This document shows positions 51,741 through 59,504 of a DNA stretch of 62,305 nt, one piece after another. The stretch's first letter is position 1. Every line of letters begins with the position of its first letter. The translations under genes were made by a program, and so were the position numbers. Origin of the DNA: Bdellovibrionales bacterium (GTDB lineage Bacteria > Bdellovibrionota > Bdellovibrionia > Bdellovibrionales > UBA1609); assembly GCA_020630675.1 (NCBI GenBank), contig JAHDIR010000009.1, positions 17,876-80,180 on the forward strand, in the 5' to 3' direction. Under the pieces are notes generated by a model. That model was not told the origin of the DNA, made no database searches, and saw only the letters and a list, made by a program, of their open reading frames with translations.

Positions 51741-52274
51741 TTAAATTTGTCGATCAGCAGTCGGCGCTTTTGGCAACTTCACTGTGACTCCCAGATGGTC
51801 CATTTTACTTTTAATGGACTCTCCTGGGCTTTGAACAACTCTTTGTTGTAGCTTAAGAAATATAGGCTCACGAATTGCTAGCTTGTTATCTTGTAAGACA
51901 CATTGACGAGCTAATTTTTTACTCACGTTAAAAACAACAGGAGCCTTTAGGTTAGCTGTCATATCTGTAGGATCATCAGGAATAGTGACAATATTAAAGA
52001 AAGTACATTGCTCAGGGCTATCAGCATCTATTTGATTGAGATCTCTTGGGCTAATACCATAAGTTTTAGGGGCTCCAAAGAGCTCGGGCTCAAGAACAGG
52101 GAATGCTACTTTAGGGTCTTCACAACTTTGAAGCCAGGCAAAAATCTCATCTTGAGGGTCATCTAAAAGAACAAACTGTTTCAACTGAGCAAAACCTAAA
52201 AGGCCTTCCCTGAAAGTGACAATATCTTCTTGAGTGATGGATACAGTTCCAAATCTAGATGTTCTTATGTCCAT
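51741..52274 (-). CDS. fliW: flagellar assembly factor FliW
   Basis: FliW binds free flagellin and also CsrA, so rising cytoplasmic flagellin frees CsrA to repress flagellin translation. The 177-residue product (slightly longer than Bacillus FliW) has the family pattern FREGLLGFAQLKQFVLLDD, FAWLQSCEDPKVAFPV and LKAPVVFNVSKKLARQCVL. The ATG has GGGGGA. It lies 171 bp after csrA with a gap that shows only a small ACAAG/CTTGT hairpin. Confidence 0.95.
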   Translation of the reverse strand: MDIRTSRFGTVSITQEDIVTFREGLLGFAQLKQFVLLDDPQDEIFAWLQSCEDPKVAFPVLEPELFGAPKTYGISPRDLNQIDADSPEQCTFFNIVTIPDDPTDMTANLKAPVVFNVSKKLARQCVLQDNKLAIREPIFLKLQQRVVQSPGESIKSKMDHLGVTVKLPKAPTADRQI

Positions 52275-52445
52275 AAATCCCCCTTATTCTTGAGCATATC
52301 CCTATTGATTCAGACACGGCAAGCTCAAATAAGGGTAAAAATGAATTTTTTTCACCATCAAAACTAGGCCTTGAGAGGGGGTACAAGGTATCTTGTTTAG
52401 ATCACTTAACTATTTGAGGTTATTTAAGAATTTAAGACTTATGAG

Positions 52446-52679
52446 TTATTTGTTGTTTTTTAATAGATCTGAAACTTTTCTGGTTTTTTCGGCGGTAGAT
52501 GTCGCAGAAACTTCGTTTTCTGTTTGAATGGACTCATAGACTTCTTCGCGATGAATTTTAGTTTCACGAGGGGCTTCAATTCCGAGCCTCACTTGCTTAC
52601 CCTTGATTTGCACAACACGAATTTTAATATTGTCGTCTATAGCGATGCTTTCGCCTAGTTTTCTTGTGAGTACTAACAT
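52446..52679 (-). CDS. csrA: carbon storage regulator CsrA
   Basis: A 77-residue RNA-binding regulator. MLVLTRKLGESIAIDDNIKI, RLGIEAP and HREEVY are the family hallmarks, with Arg in the R44-equivalent region. The C-terminal tail is slightly long. The true start is the ATG at 52679, behind AAGGAG. The leader also reads GGATG just before the Shine-Dalgarno, so two GGA motifs are available for auto-regulation. A sigma-70-type promoter with perfect TTGACA lies upstream. Position next to fliW is the conserved FliW-CsrA flagellin-control arrangement. Confidence 0.96.
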   Translation of the reverse strand: MLVLTRKLGESIAIDDNIKIRVVQIKGKQVRLGIEAPRETKIHREEVYESIQTENEVSATSTAEKTRKVSDLLKNNK

Positions 52680-52736
52680 GTGAGGGGGTCTCCTTCGACA
52701 TCCTATCAAAGCACAAATCCATTTTGTGATTAGGCA

Positions 52737-52765
52737 TAGCTATTATTTCTGTTAATAAATGTCAA
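52737..52765 (-). promoter_or_regulatory. sigma-70-type promoter of csrA
   Basis: Minus-strand TTGACA-N17-TAGCTA. The -35 is perfect. The -10 is moderate. It lies about 58 bp before the csrA ATG. Confidence 0.55.
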
Positions 52766-52906
52766 GTTAAGGATATTACCCAACTAAAACAAACAAATTC
52801 AATGAGGCGAACAGGCCACCTTTGAAAGAATTATAGGCTTTATCCTGAAATATTCTCATAAACAAATTGTATATAAAATGAGCTAGAAACCATTGGTGGT
52901 TATAGG

Positions 52907-52941
52907 AGTGGATCAAATAAAGTTACTTTATTTGATCCACT
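52907..52941. repeat. perfect 16-bp inverted repeat between flgL and csrA
   Basis: AGTGGATCAAATAAAG and CTTTATTTGATCCACT flank a 3-nt loop (TTA), 28 bp after the flgL stop. It is a very stable hairpin, but neither strand has a following T-run, so a simple intrinsic terminator is not certain. Confidence 0.85.
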
Positions 52942-52968
52942 GAGTTTTAAAGTTTGGCAGTCACCCTC

Positions 52969-54282
52969 TTAACGAATAAAATCGTACAACGAGTTTTGCA
53001 TGAGTTTACTGGAAGTTTGTAAGGTCGCTTGCAAGCTCGTTTCTGCCCGCCCCATATCGCTGACTAATTCAAAAACATCGGCATCTTCATTATTAGATAT
53101 ATTTTTATTAATATCTATATTCTGCTTTTGAAGAGTTTCATAGGCGGCATCAATAGTACCTAAGCGTGATCCAAGCTGAGATCTTGCCATAACAATTTGA
53201 TTAAGCGCTTCGTCGATATGATCTAAAGAGTCTTGAATGGCAAACTTATCGTTGGTTTTTAAAGCAATTTCTAACTTATTCAAAACGGCAAAAACATTGA
53301 CGCCTGTGTAGTTTTTAAAACCATCAAGGTCTCGCCCCTCAGAAGGGCCACCATTATCTTGTAATTCAGTGGCGTCAGAGTTTAACTTACCAATGTGCTC
53401 ATAATTCAAATCTTTAAGCTTAGTAATTCTTACGGCTTCATCTTCTGGCGAAGGCGGAGCGATCTCAGCCTCTAAAGAACTTGGCGACCTAAAGGCTGGC
53501 ATCCCTTCAACAGGAGTTTGAGAGTCATGACCGGGGTTTCTTCTTGATAAATTGATTTCTCGATTTTCAGGGCTATCATCATTTTGCAAAAGAGTTGGGT
53601 TTAAACTTTCTGGCAAGGGTTGAGACTGTGGACGGTTATCCGGAGAGTAAATCGCCTCTGCTCTTTGATCATGCAACTCTTCTGTTGTTCTTGCCTGGCG
53701 AGTGGTCACATGAGCAATGCCATCCCCTTTTAACCCCTGACCATGAAAAACTTTACTACCGGGAATATTCATACCAAAGAAAGAGTCTTTGTCGACATGA
53801 ACCAGCATCTCCCCCATATCTCCATTATAAGTACCATTATAATTAAAGGGCTTACTGGTGGTTTTATAGCCAGCAAATATATAACGATCACCAAATTTTG
53901 TATTGGCTAAGCGTACGGTATGTTCATAAATTTGTGCCACTTCAGTTGCACTAATATTTCTTGTTTTAGAATTAGCTCCGGAATCTCCAGCTTGAGATAT
54001 CGCCAGCTCTTTCGCTCTCATTAATTGATCGGCCATTTCATTTAAAGAGTGATCTGAGTAATGAAGAAAAGACCGCGCGTATTCTAAGTTTCTCTTATAT
54101 TGAGTATTTCCGTGTAGCTCTACTCTTCCAGCTAAAATACGACCCGCAGCCACGGGATCATCAGAGGGACGAGAAACTCTTTTTTGAGTCGCGGCTTGCT
54201 CACTCAAGCTGGCCATACTTCCACGGGCTTTGCGGATGTTACGGCTAGAAGTATCAAAATTCATTTTATCGGTAATTCTCAT
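52969..54282 (-). CDS. flgL: hook-filament junction protein FlgL with large insertion
   Basis: A 437-residue protein, about 120-140 longer than typical FlgL. Flagellin-like N-terminus (MRITDKMNFDTSSRNIRKA, KRVSRPSDDPVAAGRIL) and C-terminus (SQLGSRLGTIDAAYETLQKQ, MGRAETSLQATLQTSSKLM) are clear. A Pro/Ser/Glu/Asn-rich low-complexity insertion (about 195-300) probably extends from the surface at the hook-filament junction. The start has AAGGG. It lies 15 bp after flgK. Confidence 0.92.
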   Translation of the reverse strand: MRITDKMNFDTSSRNIRKARGSMASLSEQAATQKRVSRPSDDPVAAGRILAGRVELHGNTQYKRNLEYARSFLHYSDHSLNEMADQLMRAKELAISQAGDSGANSKTRNISATEVAQIYEHTVRLANTKFGDRYIFAGYKTTSKPFNYNGTYNGDMGEMLVHVDKDSFFGMNIPGSKVFHGQGLKGDGIAHVTTRQARTTEELHDQRAEAIYSPDNRPQSQPLPESLNPTLLQNDDSPENREINLSRRNPGHDSQTPVEGMPAFRSPSSLEAEIAPPSPEDEAVRITKLKDLNYEHIGKLNSDATELQDNGGPSEGRDLDGFKNYTGVNVFAVLNKLEIALKTNDKFAIQDSLDHIDEALNQIVMARSQLGSRLGTIDAAYETLQKQNIDINKNISNNEDADVFELVSDMGRAETSLQATLQTSSKLMQNSLYDFIR

Positions 54283-54297
54283 TTAAATAGCCCTTAA

Positions 54298-55719
54298 TTA
54301 TAATCGCTTTAAATTTAAAACCGTTTGCATCATTTCATCTGCTGTTCTTATTAGACGAGCAGAGGCATCATAAGCTTTTTGATATTCAATCATTTTAGCC
54401 GCTTCCTCATCTAAGCTCACTCCACTTATACTTTCTCTTAATTTTTCAAGGTTGGCCAAGTTACTCCCTTGAGCTTCGACAGAACCATTGGCTTTGGCGG
54501 CTAAAATTCCAACCTCTCCCATCATCGCCCCGTAAAAATCATCGAGAGAACTTGTATTATCTGCAAAAACTTTTTTGTACTGTAGCATTGAAATTATATT
54601 AGCTACCCGATTATCACCCGGAGAATTGGTAGCGGCAGCAGCGGCAATTCGTCCAACGTCGCCTTTAATATAAGGGTTTACATCTACACCATTTGAGAAG
54701 TCTTTCATTTCATCGGGAAGAATAAAAAAATCACCACCAGCCCCACTATATCGATCAAAACCTGAACGATGAGCTTCATTCACCTCACTAGCAATGGTGT
54801 AACCCATGAGGTTTACTTTTCCAATCAAGTCGCCCACCACTGAGTCTCGCACCGAAATTAATCCACCGAGAGTTCCTCCGGTAAACTGGTTCGTCACATC
54901 ATGAGCTGTCCCATTTTTCGTAGAACGATAAAAAACAGACATGCTTGGTGGCTTATCACCTTTGCCAGGAACTTTATCTAAAAACAAATCTCTTTGCTGA
55001 TAACCAGACACGAGAACAGCCGTTTTTCCGGCTGTAATTGTCACAATTCCGCCATCGCCTTCTGCATGACGAATATTTACAAGACCACTGAGTTTTTTTA
55101 TCAGTAAATCTCTACGGTCTCTTTCATCATTAGCTTCGCGGGCATGCATTTCTACTTGCTGGATCTTTTGGTTTAAATCTGCAATTTCTTTGGTGATCTC
55201 ATTCACTTCACCAATACGAACAGCAATTTCATAATCAGCATCGCTCAGTATCCCGCCAAGGGCTCCATTTAAATCTTTAAAAGAGCGAGTCATCTCTTCG
55301 GCAGAGTCCTTCACTTGGTTTCTTAAAGCAAAGTTTTCAGGATTGTTAGATAGCTCTCGGAAAGCATTAAAGAAATTTCCAATTTTTTTGTGAACTCCAC
55401 TTTCTTGTTGCTCATTCATGACATCTTCTAAACGAGCCAAGGTTCCAGCTTGAGCTTTTGCTCCCCCCAGCTTATTCATTTCGCCAGCAATTTGCTTTTC
55501 TAAGTGAGGGTTATTTACTCGGGTAATTGCCCCTGTATAAGCCCCTTGACCATACCTTAAACGTAAACCACTCGGAGGAGAGGCTTTAATCTCAACACGC
55601 TGACGAGAATACCCTTCTGTATCTTTGTTAGAAACGTTATGGCTGACTGTTTGCAGCGCTTTTTGGCTGTTCATCATGGCTCGTTGACCGATATCCATGA
55701 CGGACCAAACTCTTGACAT
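54298..55719 (-). CDS. flgK: hook-associated protein FlgK
   Basis: A 473-residue hook-filament junction protein. The N-terminus has MMNSQKALQTVSHNVSNKDT, then EGYSRQRVEIK, typical of axial proteins. The middle has GLISVRDSVVGDLIGKVNLM. The C-terminus has LDEEAAKMIEYQKAYDASAR, then LIRTADEMMQTVLNL. Length is at the short end of the family. ATG with AAGGAAAG. Follows flgN with 50 bp. Confidence 0.95.
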   Translation of the reverse strand: MSRVWSVMDIGQRAMMNSQKALQTVSHNVSNKDTEGYSRQRVEIKASPPSGLRLRYGQGAYTGAITRVNNPHLEKQIAGEMNKLGGAKAQAGTLARLEDVMNEQQESGVHKKIGNFFNAFRELSNNPENFALRNQVKDSAEEMTRSFKDLNGALGGILSDADYEIAVRIGEVNEITKEIADLNQKIQQVEMHAREANDERDRRDLLIKKLSGLVNIRHAEGDGGIVTITAGKTAVLVSGYQQRDLFLDKVPGKGDKPPSMSVFYRSTKNGTAHDVTNQFTGGTLGGLISVRDSVVGDLIGKVNLMGYTIASEVNEAHRSGFDRYSGAGGDFFILPDEMKDFSNGVDVNPYIKGDVGRIAAAAATNSPGDNRVANIISMLQYKKVFADNTSSLDDFYGAMMGEVGILAAKANGSVEAQGSNLANLEKLRESISGVSLDEEAAKMIEYQKAYDASARLIRTADEMMQTVLNLKRL

Positions 55720-55769
55720 CCTGTCTTTCCTTTTTGAAAGTTTTCCCTATCCTAGAAAACTATTACTTC

Positions 55770-56294
55770 TTAAACTTCCCTTCTTACTAACTGTCCCGAA
55801 CGCGTGGTTGTTGGAGAACTTGAACTCCCTTTTTTCTTGTAAGTTGTTTTTTCTGACAGTGTTTCTTTAATAGACTTCATAGCTCCAGTAATACTAGAAA
55901 GAGCCGATTTAACTAGCTCTTCATTGAACTGATTTAAGTCAGAGACTCTTTTAATCAAAAGCTCTAAAACTGTTTTAATGCTTCTTAATTTTTCTCCTTC
56001 CTTTCCATCAAAGTAATAAGCTAAGTCTTTTAACTTTACATCTTCTGTTGTCAAACCTAAAACAGAAGCTAAGTCTCCTGCCTGTCGAACTCGCTGGCTA
56101 TCAAGGGCTTTAATTTTTAAAATGAGTTCTTCTTTTGTTTTGTTATTATCGTTTAACAAATCAAGATCAGCTGAAATAAGTATTTCTTTTTCTTTACGAA
56201 CCACTACAAGCAAACTTCGATAGTGCTTAACTAACTCATCGAGTGTTAGCACTAAACGATTATAAAACTCCTGCTTTGTATCTCCCCTAGACAT
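55770..56294 (-). CDS. flgN: FlgN-like export chaperone
   Basis: A 174-residue all-helical protein between flgM and flgK, the standard position for FlgN, which carries FlgK and FlgL to the export apparatus. The helical part (YNRLVLTLDELVKHYRSLLV, then VRKEKEILISADLDLLNDNN) fits the FlgN family. A Lys/Ser/Thr-rich tail is disordered. I chose the ATG at 56294 with AAGGAAG. A TTG 10 codons upstream is also in frame but has no support. Confidence 0.85.
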   Translation of the reverse strand: MSRGDTKQEFYNRLVLTLDELVKHYRSLLVVVRKEKEILISADLDLLNDNNKTKEELILKIKALDSQRVRQAGDLASVLGLTTEDVKLKDLAYYFDGKEGEKLRSIKTVLELLIKRVSDLNQFNEELVKSALSSITGAMKSIKETLSEKTTYKKKGSSSSPTTTRSGQLVRREV

Positions 56295-56313
56295 TTTTTC
56301 AACTTCCTTGTGT

Positions 56314-56634
56314 TTATTCACCAAATATTAAATGGTTATCAACCAAACGATCAGCTACAGCTGATGCATCGACATTGTATTTACCTTCGTCGATCATTTT
56401 TTGTAATCGGTTTACCTTAGCAGCATTAAAGCTAGGTTCAGAAGCAATTTCTTTAGCTTTGCTCATTTGTTGAGCTCTTGAGGATAAATTAACCCTTGAA
56501 GAGCTGGAACCACCAGCCGTAGATGCTAGGCCTTTCGACGATTTACTCTTAGCCAATGAGTTCAAAGAGGTTCCAGATGACTTCGTGGAATTGATTTTAG
56601 CCATATCTTTCATAATTGGATTTTTAACTTTCAT
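56314..56634 (-). CDS. flgM: anti-sigma-28 factor FlgM
   Basis: A 106-residue protein with a Ser-rich disordered N-terminus and a C-terminal sigma-28-binding helix (VNRLQKMIDEGKYNVDASAV, ADRLVDNHLIFGE), the diagnostic FlgM end. It holds sigma-28 inactive until exported through the completed hook-basal body. The ATG has GGGAGGACCC. A sigma-70-type promoter lies 30 bp upstream. Presence of FlgM with sigma-28 promoters at both flagellins supports the standard late-gene checkpoint. Confidence 0.93.
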   Translation of the reverse strand: MKVKNPIMKDMAKINSTKSSGTSLNSLAKSKSSKGLASTAGGSSSSRVNLSSRAQQMSKAKEIASEPSFNAAKVNRLQKMIDEGKYNVDASAVADRLVDNHLIFGE

Positions 56635-56663
56635 GGGTCCTCCCAGTCTATACTTCTTTTAAT

Positions 56664-56693
56664 ATTGTATCATATTAGGACAATAAAGTTCAA
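56664..56693 (-). promoter_or_regulatory. sigma-70-type promoter of flgM-flgN-flgK-flgL
   Basis: Minus-strand TTGAAC-N18-TACAAT with an extended -10 (TGA before TACAAT). It lies 30 bp upstream of the flgM ATG. Confidence 0.6.
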
Positions 56694-56758
56694 TAAAACG
56701 CCTATTTCATATCCTTTACAGGCCAGAAATTAATTTTTTTAGCCTGAAGGCCAAATAC

Positions 56759-57457
56759 TTAAGCCTGGCTAGCCTCAGGGCCTGAGGACATTTTCCAGTA
56801 TAAAGACTGCTGAGGCTGAGTGACATTTCCCAATTCCTGCCCCCCATTTAAAGAGTCACCTATTTTTAAATCTTCATTTATGGTTCCGGTAAAACCTAGC
56901 AAAGAAGAAACGCCTTGCGGATGTGAAACTTCAATGAATTTTTGATCTTGATGAGAATATATGTTTTTAATTTGTCCACTCCATGGAGATGTGACCTTGG
57001 ATGAGTTCAAATTTAGTTTCTCAGGGTTCAAAATATAAGTAAGATCTTTTTCAGTAGCTTTTACTTTGATTGGTATTGCTGAAGACTCATTGGCTTTTTT
57101 ATTTTTTAAAAACCGAGAGCCCGACTCAATAGGGATCGGACCATTTGGTTTTTGAATATTTTTGTTTTTAAAATGTCTTTCTTTAATTTGCTCAAAAATT
57201 AAATCAGCTAAACCAATCCCCCCTTTATCTCCCCACTTTTCTACGTATTGGTTATCTAGTTGGTTTTGATAAATATTCTCGGCGTAACCTGGCTTTGACA
57301 AAGAACTATGGCTTACAGTTTTTTTCATGGCTTTCATGATCTCGCGAAGAAATTGTTTTTCATACATTTTAGAGGCGTCACGAAGTTTTGCCTCTTGGGC
57401 TTTTGCATCCATTTTAGGTCGTACTGAAAAATTTTTTTTGAGTTTGATTCCGTTCAT
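56759..57457 (-). CDS. flgJ: FlgJ-type rod-binding protein with degenerate LytM-like C-terminus
   Basis: A 232-residue protein. The N-terminal half is a FlgJ rod-binding domain (KLRDASKMYEKQFLREIMKA, GIGLADLIFEQIK). The C-terminal half is not the muramidase of enteric FlgJ. It looks like a decayed M23/LytM beta domain (SPWSGQIKNIY, KFIEVSHPQGVSSLLGF, LKIGDSLNGGQELGNV, LYWKM) in which the HxH metal motif is missing. Two starts are possible (57457 and 57412). Neither has a Shine-Dalgarno, and nine T residues lie just before the first. See the structured RNA immediately upstream. Confidence 0.85.
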   Translation of the reverse strand: MNGIKLKKNFSVRPKMDAKAQEAKLRDASKMYEKQFLREIMKAMKKTVSHSSLSKPGYAENIYQNQLDNQYVEKWGDKGGIGLADLIFEQIKERHFKNKNIQKPNGPIPIESGSRFLKNKKANESSAIPIKVKATEKDLTYILNPEKLNLNSSKVTSPWSGQIKNIYSHQDQKFIEVSHPQGVSSLLGFTGTINEDLKIGDSLNGGQELGNVTQPQQSLYWKMSSGPEASQA

Positions 57458-57465
57458 AAATAAAA

Positions 57466-57650
57466 AAAAATGGGGTTGTGAGCTTTAGAAGTTTCGTGCA
57501 TCCTGCACTGTTGCAATATCAGCCAATGTTTGGTTCTATCTTTCCTGAGTTTCCTGCTAGAAATTCTGGATCTCTCGACCTTCCTTGGTACTACGTTCTT
57601 TAGCTCACCGCCCCCAATGTTCGATAGAAACTACCGAACAGACTCTATTT
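57466..57650 (-). ncRNA. candidate CsrA-binding structured RNA or attenuator between flgI and flgJ
   Basis: On the minus strand TGGGG-GCG-GTGAGCT (57602-57616) pairs with AGCTCAC-AA-CCCCA (57471-57484), closing a domain with 117 nt inside. Nine T residues follow, as in an intrinsic terminator. The domain contains four GGA motifs: CAGGA at 57501-57505, 57543-57547 and 57552-57556, and AAGGAAGG near 57582. One is displayed in a perfect GTGCA-GGA-TGCAC hairpin (57496-57508), matching the CAGGAUG repeat of CsrB RNAs. A further hairpin, GTTCG/CGAAC with inner TAG/CTA, lies at 57619-57639. No open frame fits. Exact ends are unknown. Confidence 0.55.
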
Positions 57651-57702
57651 TACCTTTAAATGTTTAAATTATTAACACTATCCACCAAAAACTTGACCTT
57701 CT

Positions 57703-58749
57703 TCATAGTATTTCTAGATCTCCCTGAAGTGCGCCAGCAGCTTTAATATTCTGTAAAATGGTGATTAAATCTGTTGGAGAAACACCTAGTTTGTTCATGG
57801 CTTTCACAACATCTCCCACCTGACTTCCTTTATTCATAAGAAAAACAGCATGATCCTCGGCTGGACCTGGACCTTTTTCAGACCCTGAATCACTCGCTAT
57901 ATTTCGTCCAGCACCAGCTGCTGGCGAAACTTTAATGCTTAAGTCACCATGACTTATGGCTATAGGAGATATTTCTACCCCATCGCCCATTATCACGGTT
58001 CCTGTTTTTTCATTAATCACTACTTTAGCTTTTATGTCTGGTGAGACCTGAACTCTCTCAATGGTGGCTAAAAGCTCGACGCCTTTTCCCTCATAATTAG
58101 GAGGAGCTACAATATCAATCGTAGAAGCATCTAAAGCAGTGGCATACTTTCCGCCTAACTCAAGGTTGATTGTCTTTACAATTCGAGCCGAAGTTGTAAA
58201 GTCTGGATTATTAAGAGTTAAGCGATAGAGTTTACGGTTAGTAAAATCTCCTCCAACATCTCTTTCAATCAATCCCCCATTCGGGACTCTACCCACGGTT
58301 TCAATGGATCCTTTTGTCGACTCACCTAATATGACTGAACCTTGAGCCACCGCATACACTTTTTGGTCCGCAGCCCTTAAAGGGGCCTGAATAAGGGTTC
58401 CCCCTCTTAAACTTTTTGCACTCCCAATAGCGTTAACCACCACATCAATTTTATTTCCTGAACGAGAAAACGCCGGCAAATCTGCAGTTAAAACCACTGC
58501 CGCGATATTTTTACTGGAAATGTCTTCCATGCCTTTAAGATCTACTCCAAGCTTTGTGAGCATACGACGAACAGAGTTTTGAGTGTACTTTAAAGAGCCG
58601 TCGCCAGTTCCACTTAAGCCAACAACCAAACCGTATCCCACCAATTGATTGCTGCGTACGCCACGTATATTAGCTATATCTTTAATTCTTGCAGCATTCA
58701 CTTCAAAAGAAATAAATAAAAAAAGTAAAAAATAAATAAATAGCTTCAT
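57703..58749 (-). CDS. flgI: flagellar P-ring protein FlgI
   Basis: A 348-residue periplasmic P-ring subunit with signal peptide (about 1-18). Family marks are ARIKDIANIRGVRSNQLVGY, GLVVGLSGTGDGS, VVLTADLPAFSRSGNKIDV, and the C-terminal VVKAMNKLGVSPTDLITILQ, then NIKAAGALQGDLEIL. Start overlaps the flgH stop as ATGA. It is the last gene before the structured RNA region. Confidence 0.97.
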   Translation of the reverse strand: MKLFIYFLLFLFISFEVNAARIKDIANIRGVRSNQLVGYGLVVGLSGTGDGSLKYTQNSVRRMLTKLGVDLKGMEDISSKNIAAVVLTADLPAFSRSGNKIDVVVNAIGSAKSLRGGTLIQAPLRAADQKVYAVAQGSVILGESTKGSIETVGRVPNGGLIERDVGGDFTNRKLYRLTLNNPDFTTSARIVKTINLELGGKYATALDASTIDIVAPPNYEGKGVELLATIERVQVSPDIKAKVVINEKTGTVIMGDGVEISPIAISHGDLSIKVSPAAGAGRNIASDSGSEKGPGPAEDHAVFLMNKGSQVGDVVKAMNKLGVSPTDLITILQNIKAAGALQGDLEIL

Positions 58750-59504
58750 AACGAACTTCCTTTCCTGAGGGTACTCACTATATCAAAACTAGCTTCTATT
58801 AATTGAGAAGAAGCCACACTCGCACCATCAATATCTTCTGGCTGTGCAATACCATTAATAATCACTCGGTACTCTTTATCTCCAATTAAAAAACCTTTAC
58901 TTCCTTCAACCTGATAGTTACCGTTAAAAAGTCTTTCACGAATACGTGTTGGTACTTTTTTAATATCAAATTTAAATTCTGCCAGTTGACTTTCTTCTTC
59001 TTGCTTTTTAGGTTCTTCAGCTTTTTTATCACTGGCCGGAGCTCGCTCTCCAGGTTCAGCTAACTTATCTAAGCGATCATTCATCATTGCTAGTCTTTTC
59101 TCTTCTTGTCGTTTTTCAAACTCCAGTCGACGCTCTTCGAGCCTTCTTAAAAGAGATGCTATAGTTTCAACCTTGGCTTCTAGTTCTTTTTTGGGCTCAC
59201 CATCAATGGCTACAGTGACTAAATCTCCCACCATTCTTAGGTTATTTTCTGCAAATAAATAACTGCCTTGCCCTTGCATAACCCACAAAGAGCCCGCTTC
59301 TTGCTGAAGCTGAGCTTCCTTACTTAAGGTTTGCCTCGTAGTGCGCTTGTACTGTCGTTTCGGAGTATTAATAAAGTTTGGTGTTGATGAGTATTTTTTA
59401 TCTGAATCAGGCTCTGGAAGTTCTACCACAGTCGTAGGCATTGGTGTGACACATCCTACATAAACAAAAATCATAAATAAATAAATCAAACTTTTTTTAA
59501 TCAT
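58746..59504 (-). CDS. flgH: flagellar L-ring lipoprotein FlgH
   Basis: A 252-residue outer-membrane L-ring subunit with signal peptide and lipobox (YVGC). FlgH marks are GSLWVMQGQGSYLFAENNLR, MVGDLVTVAI, and VEGSKGFLIGDKEYRVIING (in pieces), IDGASVASSQLIEASF. A Glu/Arg/Lys-rich insertion of about 50 residues replaces part of the usual middle, a difference from the enteric protein. Start and stop overlap flgA and flgI as ATGA. Confidence 0.93.
   Translation of the reverse strand: MIKKSLIYLFMIFVYVGCVTPMPTTVVELPEPDSDKKYSSTPNFINTPKRQYKRTTRQTLSKEAQLQQEAGSLWVMQGQGSYLFAENNLRMVGDLVTVAIDGEPKKELEAKVETIASLLRRLEERRLEFEKRQEEKRLAMMNDRLDKLAEPGERAPASDKKAEEPKKQEEESQLAEFKFDIKKVPTRIRERLFNGNYQVEGSKGFLIGDKEYRVIINGIAQPEDIDGASVASSQLIEASFDIVSTLRKGSSL

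Noticed and set aside
57466-57650. c-di-GMP (GEMM) riboswitch, as known in Bdellovibrio, or a hammerhead ribozyme in the flgI-flgJ gap
   Set aside because: The GEMM core (ACGCAAAG region, GGUAGC...GGUUACC) is absent. A CTGAT and a GAAAC next to a hairpin recall a hammerhead, but the CUGANGA core is not there.
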